The notes below the pieces were generated by a model that saw nothing but the letters and a program-made list of their open reading frames with translations, had not been told where the DNA came from and did no database searches. Position numbers and translations under genes: made by a program. Of a stretch of 41,864 bases of DNA, positions 8,906-16,809 are shown in pieces (positions within the stretch are counted from its first letter, which is position 1; every line of letters starts with the position of its first letter). The stretch comes from Terriglobia bacterium. Lineage in GTDB: Bacteria; Acidobacteriota; Terriglobia; Bryobacterales; Bryobacteraceae. The stretch lies in NCBI GenBank assembly GCA_021324615.1, contig JAJPIT010000007.1, positions 1 through 41,864 on the forward strand, written 5' to 3'.

Positions 8906-9624
8906 AGATCGACCTTCGCCGCGGCGGCCTCATCCACGAAAATATCCAGCGCACTGGCGTTTCGCACCACCACCTGCGCGGGAAATCTCTTGGGATCGTA
9001 GGGCCCTTCCAGCACCGCTTTCAACGCCTCCGCCTTGTCGGCTCCGGTGATGAGCATGACCACGTTGTGCGCCGCCAGCAAAACGGCCGGCAGCAGCGTG
9101 ATTCGCCACTGCTTTAACTTTTCGACGTAAGTCGCGCTGGCGATGCTGCGCCGGTTCTCGATCAGCGGCTCGCCCGGGAAAAGACTTGCGGTGTGCGCAT
9201 CCGGTCCCATGCCGAGATGAATCACGTCGAAGCGCGGCATATCGCCCGGCGTCAGATCGAAAACCGCGTGTATTTCGTCGGTATAGACGCGCGCGGCCTG
9301 ATGCGGCTCCAGTTCGGCCCGAATGCGATGGCGGTTGGCTTCCGGGAAACCGGCCGCATCGAGCCAGACGTCCTTGGCGAATTTGAAGTTGCTCTGGGAA
9401 TCGCCGGGCGGCACGCCGCGCTCATCAGCCCAGAACAACTGCACCCGGTCCCAGGCGAAGGGCTCGCGCGCGAACTTCTCAAACATCGGCCGCGGCGAGG
9501 ACCCGCCGGAGACGGCCATGCGCGCCACCCCGCGCGCCTGGATCGCGGAGCCGAGCAGATCCAGAATCCGGCGCCCGCAGGCGCACGCCGCCTGGCTGGC
9601 ATCGCGGTGCCGCGAAAAATTCAT
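8902..9624 (-). CDS. pgl: 6-phosphogluconolactonase
   Basis: Hydrolyses 6-phosphogluconolactone in the oxidative pentose phosphate pathway. At 240 residues it has the normal DevB/Pgl length. The NagB/RpiA-like fold shows in the phosphate loop VSGGSSPRPMFE (about 38-49), FWADERGVPPGDSQSN, and the family signature LGMGPDAHTASLFPG. ALLAAHNVVMLITGADKA follows near the end. The gene is complete and overlaps the capA-like gene (ATGA), an unusual partnership. Neither zwf nor gnd is in the window. Confidence 0.92.
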   Translation of the reverse strand: MNFSRHRDASQAACACGRRILDLLGSAIQARGVARMAVSGGSSPRPMFEKFAREPFAWDRVQLFWADERGVPPGDSQSNFKFAKDVWLDAAGFPEANRHRIRAELEPHQAARVYTDEIHAVFDLTPGDMPRFDVIHLGMGPDAHTASLFPGEPLIENRRSIASATYVEKLKQWRITLLPAVLLAAHNVVMLITGADKAEALKAVLEGPYDPKRFPAQVVVRNASALDIFVDEAAAAKVDL

Positions 9625-9666
9625 GCTCTTTTATTATCGTTCAGGCCGCCTTCCCGGCGATCCGCG

Positions 9667-10704
9667 CTAGCTTATCCACTTCAACAAGCGGATCACACCC
9701 AGGCTGCTCGCCTTGCGGTGTGCGGAAACGTTCTTCCGCGCCTGAATTTCGCGGCGGTTCTGGAAATAGTAGCGATAGGCGCGATACAGCATTTCGTGGT
9801 TGGCCAGAGTCGGCGACCAGCGCAGTTCCTGCTTGATCGCCGCCGTGTCGAAGGAAAAATCCTCGGCGATCATTTTATAGTGATAGGGACCGAGCGGCGA
9901 AATTTTCGCAAGATGCGCTGCGCGCATGGCCAGCAGCGCCGGCGATTTGGGCAGCGAGGCCACGCGGGAGCGGCTGCCCGCTTTCTCGATCACATACTGA
10001 TAGACTTCGCGCATGGAGCGGACATCGTCGGAACCGATTCCGAAGGTGGCCGAGCGGCCGTAGCCCTCGGCTTTGAGCATCGCGTCGATCAAATCCTGGG
10101 CGTAGATGAACTGATAATGATTGGCGCCGCTTCCGACCACCCACACCTTGCGATTTTCGGCGATGAAATCGAACAGAATCGTGAGCAGCCCCAGCCGGCC
10201 TTCGTCGATGATCGTGGGGCAGCGCAGCGTCACAATTTGCAGATCACCCTCATAGCGGCGCAGCACTTTTTCGCCTTCCCACTTGGAAAGTCCGTAGGTT
10301 TCGGCGGGCTTGGGCTCGTCGTCTTCCCGCACCGGCCGGCCGAAGTTTTGCGCCCAAAGACAGTTGGATGAGGTATAGATCAGACGCTCGGCTTTGGCCC
10401 GCCGCGCCTGTTCGGCCACTTCGCGGGTGCCGTCGACGTTCGAAGTCCACAGCGTGTGCTCATCCACGCCGCCATGGGCGAGCATCGCCGCGCAATGATA
10501 AACCGTGCCGATCTTATGCCGCGAGAAAATGCGCTGCAAGGCTGCCGAGTCGCGAATGTCGGCCTGGTGCGATTCGAGATTGGGATGCTCGGCCGGGCTT
10601 GGCTGCAAATCGACGTTGACGACCGCGAGTCCCAGATCGAGGAGGCGCGCCACCAGCAGCGATCCGAGGAATCCCGAACCGCCAGTGACCAGGACTGTTC
10701 TCAT
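9667..10704 (-). CDS. NAD-dependent epimerase/dehydratase (extended SDR)
   Basis: A 345-residue extended short-chain dehydrogenase, probably acting on a nucleotide sugar or a 3-beta-hydroxysteroid-like substrate. The dinucleotide loop is TGGSGFLG at residues 7-14, and NVDLQP marks the adenosine pocket. The mid-domain reads YHCAAMLAHGG, the catalytic serine lies in IYTSSN, and the catalytic YxxxK is YGLSK. The C-terminus (RAYRYYFQNRREIQARKNVS) is basic. It lies 42 bases before the pgl start on the same strand and 72 bases beyond the fkbM-like gene's stop. The substrate cannot be read from the sequence. Confidence 0.85.
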   Translation of the reverse strand: MRTVLVTGGSGFLGSLLVARLLDLGLAVVNVDLQPSPAEHPNLESHQADIRDSAALQRIFSRHKIGTVYHCAAMLAHGGVDEHTLWTSNVDGTREVAEQARRAKAERLIYTSSNCLWAQNFGRPVREDDEPKPAETYGLSKWEGEKVLRRYEGDLQIVTLRCPTIIDEGRLGLLTILFDFIAENRKVWVVGSGANHYQFIYAQDLIDAMLKAEGYGRSATFGIGSDDVRSMREVYQYVIEKAGSRSRVASLPKSPALLAMRAAHLAKISPLGPYHYKMIAEDFSFDTAAIKQELRWSPTLANHEMLYRAYRYYFQNRREIQARKNVSAHRKASSLGVIRLLKWIS

Positions 10705-10776
10705 GATCGCCAGATCGGGGGAAAGCGGGCGCGACTCTATAGGGTGGTCACCTGATTTGGTTCAGTTTGGGTCGAA

Positions 10777-11703
10777 TTAAGGCCGCAGCAAGGCCACTTC
10801 GGGATGGATAATCCTTCCGGTGATGGTGCACGGAGTGAATTCTACATGGTAGGCCGGCCAGATCCCGCGAGCGATTCGCGGAAGCTCATCGGCGTCCTCG
10901 GTGTGGTGTTCCAACTCCAGCGACATGCGCGGGTGAAACTTCCTCAGAGTTTGCGACGCGCCAAGGAGCGCGTGGCTTTCGGCGCCTTCGATGTCCATTT
11001 TGATGAAATCGACTTTTTCGAGGCGCAGCTCCGCAACGATTTCGTCGATGGTGACCAGCGGAACCAGGATCGTGCGCGCTCCGCGCCCGCCCAGCACCAG
11101 GCTGCTGCCGAGCGGATTGGGATCGATATGCAGTGGCAGCGTGGAATCGGCGTCCCAGGCGCCTTTGGGAACCACGATGACCCGGCCGGAGGAGATTTCC
11201 CGCTGCAAGTTTCTGCGCAGGCATTCAAGCGTCGTGGGTTCCGGCTCGACCGCGACGACCAGCTTGGCGCCAGCGCGCAAAGCATCGCGGGTCACGGTGC
11301 CGACGTTTGCTCCGATGTCCAGGACGACGTCGCCGGGCTGGACCATTCCCGCCCGAATGTGATAGACGTCCGCCTGGCTTTCAGCGACCAGCTCCGGCAA
11401 TGTGCCGCCATTGAGCTGAAACCAGGTCGGACCTAGGGGAGTTTCGAAGAGCGCGATGGGGCCGTCATTTTTCACGAGCTGGACCGTGGGTTTGGCGGCG
11501 TCCTCCCTCCGTTGCGCATCGAAAATGCCGCGAGAAAAAACAGAGCATCCCTGTGCGACCGTGACTATCCCGCCCAGCTTGCCCAGGACGACGATGGCCC
11601 GGTCCGGAGCGATTTCGGCAATGGTCAATCCGAGGACCGCGGCAAGAGCAAGACCGGAGGCTAAGATTGAAACGCCGGTCAGGAATCCCTTTTCGTTTCT
11701 CAT
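10777..11703 (-). CDS. FkbM-family methyltransferase with N-terminal membrane anchor
   Basis: A 308-residue protein. Residues 7-26 are hydrophobic (FLTGVSILASGLALAAVLGL), predicting a membrane anchor or uncleaved signal. The FkbM-type SAM-binding domain follows: GDVVLDIGANVGT, VVAVEPEPTTLECLRRNL, and the signature FIKMDIEGAESHAL. FkbM relatives O-methylate sugars and polyketides, and this one's acceptor is unknown. The ATG is preceded by a duplicated 13-base unit, each copy carrying GGGAG. It follows trpD by 167 bases on the same strand. Confidence 0.85.
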   Translation of the reverse strand: MRNEKGFLTGVSILASGLALAAVLGLTIAEIAPDRAIVVLGKLGGIVTVAQGCSVFSRGIFDAQRREDAAKPTVQLVKNDGPIALFETPLGPTWFQLNGGTLPELVAESQADVYHIRAGMVQPGDVVLDIGANVGTVTRDALRAGAKLVVAVEPEPTTLECLRRNLQREISSGRVIVVPKGAWDADSTLPLHIDPNPLGSSLVLGGRGARTILVPLVTIDEIVAELRLEKVDFIKMDIEGAESHALLGASQTLRKFHPRMSLELEHHTEDADELPRIARGIWPAYHVEFTPCTITGRIIHPEVALLRP

Positions 11704-11704
11704 A

Positions 11705-11730
11705 TTTTCTACTCCCGTTTTCTACTCCCG
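11705..11730 (-). repeat. Tandem 13-base duplication carrying the ribosome site of the FkbM-like gene
   Basis: Two exact tandem copies of CGGGAGTAGAAAA (minus-strand sense) end one base before the ATG. Each contains GGGAG. The proximal copy is at a normal distance (about eight bases), so the duplication creates a second, spare Shine-Dalgarno sequence 13 bases upstream. Confidence 0.75.
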
Positions 11731-11824
11731 TTCATCGGCCGATTCCAGGTGGGTCGTTAGGCTTCCGGTGGACGCTTAAAAGCGCCTGTCTGGCGGAGAG
11801 TTACGCTCGCGAGGTTCCCGTTTC

Positions 11825-11836
11825 CGGTCCGGACCG
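11825..11836. repeat. 12-base perfect palindrome between trpD and the FkbM-like gene
   Basis: CGGTCCGGACCG is a perfect palindrome, 35 bases after the trpD stop in the direction of transcription. It could be a protein-binding site, or chance in GC-rich DNA. It has no loop or T-run and is not a terminator. Confidence 0.3.
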
Positions 11837-11870
11837 TAAGGGATGTGAGCGCCGATCTCGAAGGAGTCGC

Positions 11871-12884
11871 TTAAGCCGGAAATTTCTCGCGCAATTGATC
11901 CAGGCGCGCGCGCGCCTGGCCGGAATCGATGGATCGCGCCGCGAGCGTCATGGCCGCGCCGAAATCCCGCGCCAGTCCCGCCGCGATGAGGCCGGCGGCG
12001 GCGTTGACCAGCACGATATCGCGCTCCGGACCGGAGGCTCCGTCGAGCACCTGGCGGGCAATCTCGGCGTTGCGCGAGGCGTCGCCGCCTTTCAAATCCT
12101 CCAGCCGCGCGCGCCGGACGCCGAACTGCTCCGGCGTCCAGAGATAGCGGGCGACGCGGGCTCCGCACACATCGTAGACGTCGGTGGGAGCGGTGGTGCT
12201 GATCTCGTCCAGGCCGTCATGGCCGTGAACGATAAAGGAGCGCCGGGTTCCCAGCCGGGCCAGCGCTTCGGCCATGATCTGCGCCGCGCCGGGCGAGGGC
12301 GCGCCGATCACCTGCACTTGAGCCCGCGCCGGATTGGCCAGGGGTCCCAGTAGGTTGAACACCGTGCGCATCTTCAGTTCCCGCCGCACCGGCTGGGCAT
12401 ATTTCATCGCGGGATGCAGATTGGGGGCGAACAGGAAGGCGAGGCCGATCTCGCGGACCGCGCGCGCGGCCTCGTCCGGCGTCATCGCGAAGCGAACGCC
12501 CAAGGCTTGCATCACCTCCGCGCTGCCCGCGCCGGTGTTGGAAATCGAACGGTTGCCGTGCTTGGCGACGCGCGCGCCGGCGCCCGCCATCACCAGCGCG
12601 GCAAGGGTGGAGATGTTGAACGTGCCGTGTCCGTCGCCGCCGGTGCCGCAGGTGTCGATCACCTCGTCGCCGGCATCAACCGGGATGACGCGTTCCCGCA
12701 TGGCGCGCGCGAATCCGGCGAGCTCGTCCGCGGTTTCGCCCTTCATCTTTAATGCGACCAGAAACGCGGCGACCAGCGGCTCACTGGCCTCGCCTTCGAG
12801 CAGAACGCTCATGGCCTGGCGCGCATCCTCCGGCGTGAGATGCTCGCCGGCGGCGACGCGATGGAGAAAGGGCAGCAGAGACAT
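11871..12884 (-). CDS. trpD: Anthranilate phosphoribosyltransferase
   Basis: Transfers phosphoribose from PRPP to anthranilate, the second step of tryptophan synthesis. The 337-residue product has the usual TrpD length. PRPP and metal motifs are DTCGTGGDGHGTFNIST (about 79-95) and KHGNRSISNTGAGSAEV. The anthranilate pocket and hinge segments include VFNLLGPLANPA and VHGHDGLDEI. ATG 12884 is chosen because the family opens exactly there (MSLLPFLHRVAAGEHLTPED). A TTG at 12908 adds eight unconserved residues. No other trp gene is adjacent, and it is divergent from the DUF4097-like gene. Confidence 0.94.
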   Translation of the reverse strand: MSLLPFLHRVAAGEHLTPEDARQAMSVLLEGEASEPLVAAFLVALKMKGETADELAGFARAMRERVIPVDAGDEVIDTCGTGGDGHGTFNISTLAALVMAGAGARVAKHGNRSISNTGAGSAEVMQALGVRFAMTPDEAARAVREIGLAFLFAPNLHPAMKYAQPVRRELKMRTVFNLLGPLANPARAQVQVIGAPSPGAAQIMAEALARLGTRRSFIVHGHDGLDEISTTAPTDVYDVCGARVARYLWTPEQFGVRRARLEDLKGGDASRNAEIARQVLDGASGPERDIVLVNAAAGLIAAGLARDFGAAMTLAARSIDSGQARARLDQLREKFPA

Positions 12885-12991
12885 CGTCAGCGGGCCGGAA
12901 GCCCGCAATCCTCAAGCTTAGCGTGCCGGGCGGCCGGCCGAGAAATTCGCGGCGTGTAACCGTAGGGGAACTTCCCGGTAATAGCACGCGT

Positions 12992-13735
12992 ATGAGGATC
13001 ATGCGGATTTTTGCGCTCGTTCTCGCCGGCGCGGTTCTACTCGCCGCAGCCGGGGTCAAGGATTTTTCGAAAACCGTCCCGCTCGATGGCAAGGGACGCT
13101 TTACGCTCGATACGTATAAAGGATCCATTCACATCACCGCCTGGGATCAGCCGCAGGCGCAGATCCAGGCCCGGATTGAGGAGGATCCAGGCTGGCGGGC
13201 GATGCCCGTCGAGGACGTCGAGATCCGCGTCGACGCCTCCGGCGGCGAAGTTCGCGTTACGACCGATTATCGCCGCCAGTTTTGGACCGACGGCAACCTG
13301 CCATTTGTCCACTACACGATCCGGGTGCCGCGCGGCGCCGCTTTGCGCATCAAAGATTACAAATCGGAATCGGATATCAGCGGCGTTCAAGGCGAATTGG
13401 AATTTGAGACGTATAAAGGCCGCGCGCGAATCGAGGACATCGCGGGAGCTTTCGCGCTCAAAACCTACAAAGGCGAGATTCAAGCGGCGGTGGCGAAGTT
13501 CGCCGGGCCCAGCCGCATCAACACCTATCGCGGCGCCGTGGATGTTTCGCTGCCGCGCGCCAGCGCCTTCGATCTTCGCACCAGTCTTGAGCGGCGCGCC
13601 GAATTTGAGTGCGATTTTCCACGGACTATTGCTTCCCGGGCAAGACAAACGCGAATCGACGGAGCGGTAAATGGGGGCGGCGCTGCGCTGCGCATCAGCT
13701 CTTATCGCGGAAATATCCGGCTGCGCGCGATCTAG
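12992..13735 (+). CDS. Exported DUF4097-like beta-repeat protein
   Basis: A 247-residue protein with a hydrophobic N-terminus (MRIMRIFALVLAGAVLLAAA) predicting export. The rest is a ladder of short beta-strand repeats with a recurring tyrosine-glycine turn: TYKG near 41, 140 and 158, and YRG near 179 and 238. This resembles the DUF4097/DUF2807 putative adhesin group, whose members form beta-solenoids. Molecular function is unknown. An upstream in-frame start at 12923 lacks a ribosome site and precedes the signal, so ATG 12992 is used (13001 is also possible). It lies between divergent trpD and the phosphorylase gene. Confidence 0.65.
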   Translation: MRIMRIFALVLAGAVLLAAAGVKDFSKTVPLDGKGRFTLDTYKGSIHITAWDQPQAQIQARIEEDPGWRAMPVEDVEIRVDASGGEVRVTTDYRRQFWTDGNLPFVHYTIRVPRGAALRIKDYKSESDISGVQGELEFETYKGRARIEDIAGAFALKTYKGEIQAAVAKFAGPSRINTYRGAVDVSLPRASAFDLRTSLERRAEFECDFPRTIASRARQTRIDGAVNGGGAALRISSYRGNIRLRAI

Positions 13736-13787
13736 CGAAGAAACGTCCTTTACTTACAATCACCTAAGATGCTACTCTCAGTTCTTA

Positions 13788-15091
13788 ATGCGAACTGTCG
13801 ACCTGATTCATCGCAAGCGGGACGGAGAAGAACTCTCTCCCGAAGAGATTGCCTTCCTGTTGACGGTTATACGAGCGGGTCCATTCCTGATTATCAAATG
13901 GCCGCCTTTCTGATGGCGGTTTTTTTCGCCAGCATGACCGATCGTGAGGTCAGCGCGTTGACCGAACGAATGGTCGCCTCGGGCGAAACCATCGATCTGT
14001 CTTCGGTTCCGGGCGTGAAGGTGGACAAGCACTCCACCGGCGGAGTGGGAGATAAAACCAGCCTGATCGCCGCGCCGCTGGCCGCCGCGGCGGGCGTCGT
14101 CGTGCCGATGATTTCCGGGCGCGCGCTGGGCCACACCGGCGGAACCCTGGATAAGCTCGAATCGATTCCGGGCTTTCGCACCAATCTCACGGTGGATGAG
14201 TTTCGCGCTCAGCTCGCGAAGTTGAAGCTGGCCTTCATGGGACAGACGCCGCAGGTTGCGCCGGCCGACGGCAAGCTCTACGCGCTGCGGGATTCGACGG
14301 CGACGGTGGAATCGATCCCGTTGATCGCGTCTTCGATCATGTCCAAGAAGCTGGCCGAGGGGATGGACGCGCTGGTGCTCGACGTAAAGGTGGGCTCGGG
14401 CGCGTTCATGAAACGGCAGGTCGACGCGCGGCGGCTGGCCCAGATGATGGTGGGCATCGGACGGCGGCTGGATAAGCGGGTGCAGGCGCTGATCACGGAT
14501 ATGAATCAGCCGCTCGGCTTCGCCATCGGCAATGCGCTCGAAGTAATGGAGGTTTCACAGACGCTGCAAAACGCCGGGCCCACCGATCTCACCCGGCTTT
14601 CGCTGGAGCTGGCGGCGCGGATGATTTACCTGGGCAAGGTGGCGCCGACCCTCGAAGAAGCGCGCGAGCTGGCGCAGAAGAAACTGCTGGACGGCTCCGG
14701 TTATCGGAAATTCAAGGAAGTGATCGCGGCGCAGGGCGGCAATCCGCAGGTGCTGGACCGCTTCGAGCTGCTGCCCAACGCCACCGGGGCGCGGGAGATC
14801 ACCTCGCCGCGCGCGGGCTATATCAGCGCCATCGACGCCGCCTATATCGGGCAGGCTTCGTCCATGATCGGCGCGGGCCGCGATATGAAGGAAGACGCCA
14901 TCGATCCGGCGGTCGGCGTGATTCTGGAAGTGAAAATCGGCCAGAAGGTCGACGCCGGCGGCGTGTTGTGCCGCCTTTACTACACCAACGACGCCAATGT
15001 CGAGGAGGCGGCCCAGCTCGTCGAGGACGCCTTCCGTATCTCGGGCTCGGCGCCGGAGGAGCGGGAGCTGATTCTCGAAGTGGTCGGCTAG
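13788..15091 (+). CDS. Pyrimidine-nucleoside (thymidine) phosphorylase, N-terminus frameshifted
   Basis: Cleaves thymidine/uridine with phosphate in nucleoside salvage. Family residues are intact from 13862 on: KVDKHSTGGVGDKTS, SGRALGHTGGTLDKLES, and a complete C-terminal domain to VILEVKIGQKV. The normal N-terminus is present but in another frame: ATG 13788 reads MRTVDLIHRKRDGEELSPEE then IAFL. At 13860-13861 the frame must move to continue as DGYTSGSIPDYQMAAFLM. One base is missing compared with the expected continuous gene. No slippery heptamer is present, so this is a real inactivating deletion or a sequence error, not recoding. A start at 13769 in the downstream frame would give a nonsense leader. 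The repaired length, about 435 residues, fits the family. Confidence 0.85.
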
Positions 15092-15146
15092 CGGATTGAC
15101 CGCCACAGCGCTGCCGGAACAGATCCTGGTATTCTTGTGAGTACCG

Positions 15147-16133
15147 GTGAATCTTTCTGTCGTCATTCCGATCCACAATGAAGAACCGTCGCTGCTGCCC
15201 TTGTATGACCGCCTCACGGCGGTAATGGAGCGGATCCACAAGCCCTATGAGATTATTTTTGTGGACGATGCCTCCACCGACCGCAGCTTTGATCTGCTCG
15301 CCAATCTGGTCGAAACCGATTCGCGGCTGAAGGTGATCCGCCTGCGGAGAAACTTCGGGCAGACCGCCGCGCTCGCTGCCGGATTCGACGAAGCGCAGGG
15401 CAACGTGATCATCTCGCTTGACGGCGATTTGCAGCACGCGCCCGAAGATATTCCCGCGCTGCTGGAAAAAATCGAGGAGGGCTACGATATCGCCAGCGGC
15501 TGGCGCAAGAATCGGCTGGATAACGCGGTGACGCGGAAAATTCCCTCGCGCATCGCCAATTGGCTGATGAAGAAGGCGTCCAATGTCGATCTGCGCGATT
15601 TCGGAACGACGTTTAAAGCCTATCGCGCCGAAGTGCTGAAGGACGTGAATCTCTACGGCGAGCTGCACCGCTTTATCCCCGCGCTGGCCGCGTTCTATGG
15701 CGCGCGCGTCGCCGAAGTGCCTATCCGCAATCTGCCGCGCTCCTCCGGCGGCTCGCATTATGGCCTTGGCCGCACCTTCCGGGTGATGTTCGATATCTTC
15801 ACCATCTGGTTTTTGCTGAAATATTTCACGCGTCCCATGCACTTTTTCGGGAAGTGGGGGCTGGCCTTCACCGGCTGCGGCGGAAGCATTCTGGCGTTTC
15901 TGGCGGGAGAAAAAGTCTGGACCGGCCGCGACATTATCCAGGATCATGGGCCGCTCATGGTGCTGGGCGCTCTCTCGCTGGTCACCGGAATTGTTTTATT
16001 CTGCACGGGACTGCTCGGCGAGGTGCTGACCCGGACCTATTTCGAAAGCCAGGGCCGCCGGATTTACGCCGTCCGCGAAATCCGCACGCGCCGCGAGCCG
16101 CAGGTGGCCGACGGCGCACACGGCGCGCGCTGA
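15147..16133 (+). CDS. GT2 glycosyltransferase, DPM1/ArnC-like, with two C-terminal membrane helices
   Basis: A 328-residue membrane glycosyltransferase that probably loads a sugar onto a polyprenyl phosphate. The GT-A domain shows VIPIHNEEPSL, the UDP-binding VDDASTDRS (about 40-48), RLRRNFGQTAALAAGFD and the metal motif SLDGDLQ. FGTTFKAYRAEV and the RSSGGSHYG segment are typical of this subgroup. Two hydrophobic helices near 235-300 follow (WGLAFTGCGGSILAFLAG, then GALSLVTGIVLFCTGLLGEV). The start is GTG with little ribosome site. The downstream HAD gene begins three bases after its stop. Confidence 0.88.
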   Translation: MNLSVVIPIHNEEPSLLPLYDRLTAVMERIHKPYEIIFVDDASTDRSFDLLANLVETDSRLKVIRLRRNFGQTAALAAGFDEAQGNVIISLDGDLQHAPEDIPALLEKIEEGYDIASGWRKNRLDNAVTRKIPSRIANWLMKKASNVDLRDFGTTFKAYRAEVLKDVNLYGELHRFIPALAAFYGARVAEVPIRNLPRSSGGSHYGLGRTFRVMFDIFTIWFLLKYFTRPMHFFGKWGLAFTGCGGSILAFLAGEKVWTGRDIIQDHGPLMVLGALSLVTGIVLFCTGLLGEVLTRTYFESQGRRIYAVREIRTRREPQVADGAHGAR

Positions 16134-16136
16134 GCG

Positions 16137-16745
16137 ATGGCTGTACGCGCGGTGATTTTCGATTACGGCGGCGTCGTCTGTTTTCATCCCTCCAAGGAAC
16201 AGATCGCCGAGGCCGCCGCCGTTTGCCGGGTTTCCCCGGAAGATTTCGTGCGCGCGCTCTGGACGAACCGCCTGCGCTATGACGCGGGCCAGCATCCTTA
16301 CGACTACTGGCGCGAAACCGCGGCGCTGATGAATCGCACCTTCAGCGACGCCGAAATCGAGGAGATGATCCGCCGGGAGATCGATTTCTGGAGCCGCTGG
16401 GACGATCGCGTGCTGGCCTGGACCGGCCGGCTTCGCGCTTCCGGCGTGCGCACCGGGCTTCTTTCCAATCTTCCCATCCCGCTCGGGGGGAGGCTGAAAA
16501 GCAACGGCCTGTTAAAACATTTCGATCAGATTACGTTTTCCTTCGAGCTGGGCTGCACCAAACCCGACCGGCGGATTTACGAACACGCCCTTCAGGGGCT
16601 CGGCCTCCCGGCCGAAGAAGCGTTGTTTATCGACGACCGGCCCGAAAACGTCGCCGGCGCACGGCGCGCGGGTCTGCACGCGGAGCTTTACACCGGCTGG
16701 GAAGATTTTCGCGGCGTGCCCGCGCGCTACGCTCTTCCGGATTGA
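16137..16745 (+). CDS. HAD-superfamily hydrolase (subfamily IA, YihX/epoxide-hydrolase-N type)
   Basis: A 202-residue HAD phosphatase-like enzyme of unknown substrate. Motif I is IFDYGGVV with the nucleophile Asp9. The usual second aspartate is glycine, as in the YihX and epoxide-hydrolase N-terminal branch. Motif II is GLLSN, motif III is the lysine in GCTKPDRRIYEHAL, and motif IV is LFIDDRPENVAGA. The helical cap lies at about 15-90. It starts three bases after the glycosyltransferase stop and is probably cotranscribed with it, suggesting (without proof) a sugar-phosphate or lipid-sugar substrate. Confidence 0.85.
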   Translation: MAVRAVIFDYGGVVCFHPSKEQIAEAAAVCRVSPEDFVRALWTNRLRYDAGQHPYDYWRETAALMNRTFSDAEIEEMIRREIDFWSRWDDRVLAWTGRLRASGVRTGLLSNLPIPLGGRLKSNGLLKHFDQITFSFELGCTKPDRRIYEHALQGLGLPAEEALFIDDRPENVAGARRAGLHAELYTGWEDFRGVPARYALPD

Positions 16746-16809
16746 GCGGGAAGCGAGGCTTATCGAACAGCCCGGTGCCCGCGATGCCTGCCGGCGCGGT
16801 AACCGCAGG

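Noticed and set aside
9193-10371. Plus-strand open frame of about 390 codons across the pgl and epimerase genes.
   Set aside because: It spans two well-supported genes on the other strand and has no family features.
13855-13870. Programmed frameshifting as the explanation for the split phosphorylase.
   Set aside because: No X XXY YYZ heptamer or other slippery run at the junction (ctg ttg acg), and the family is not known for recoding.
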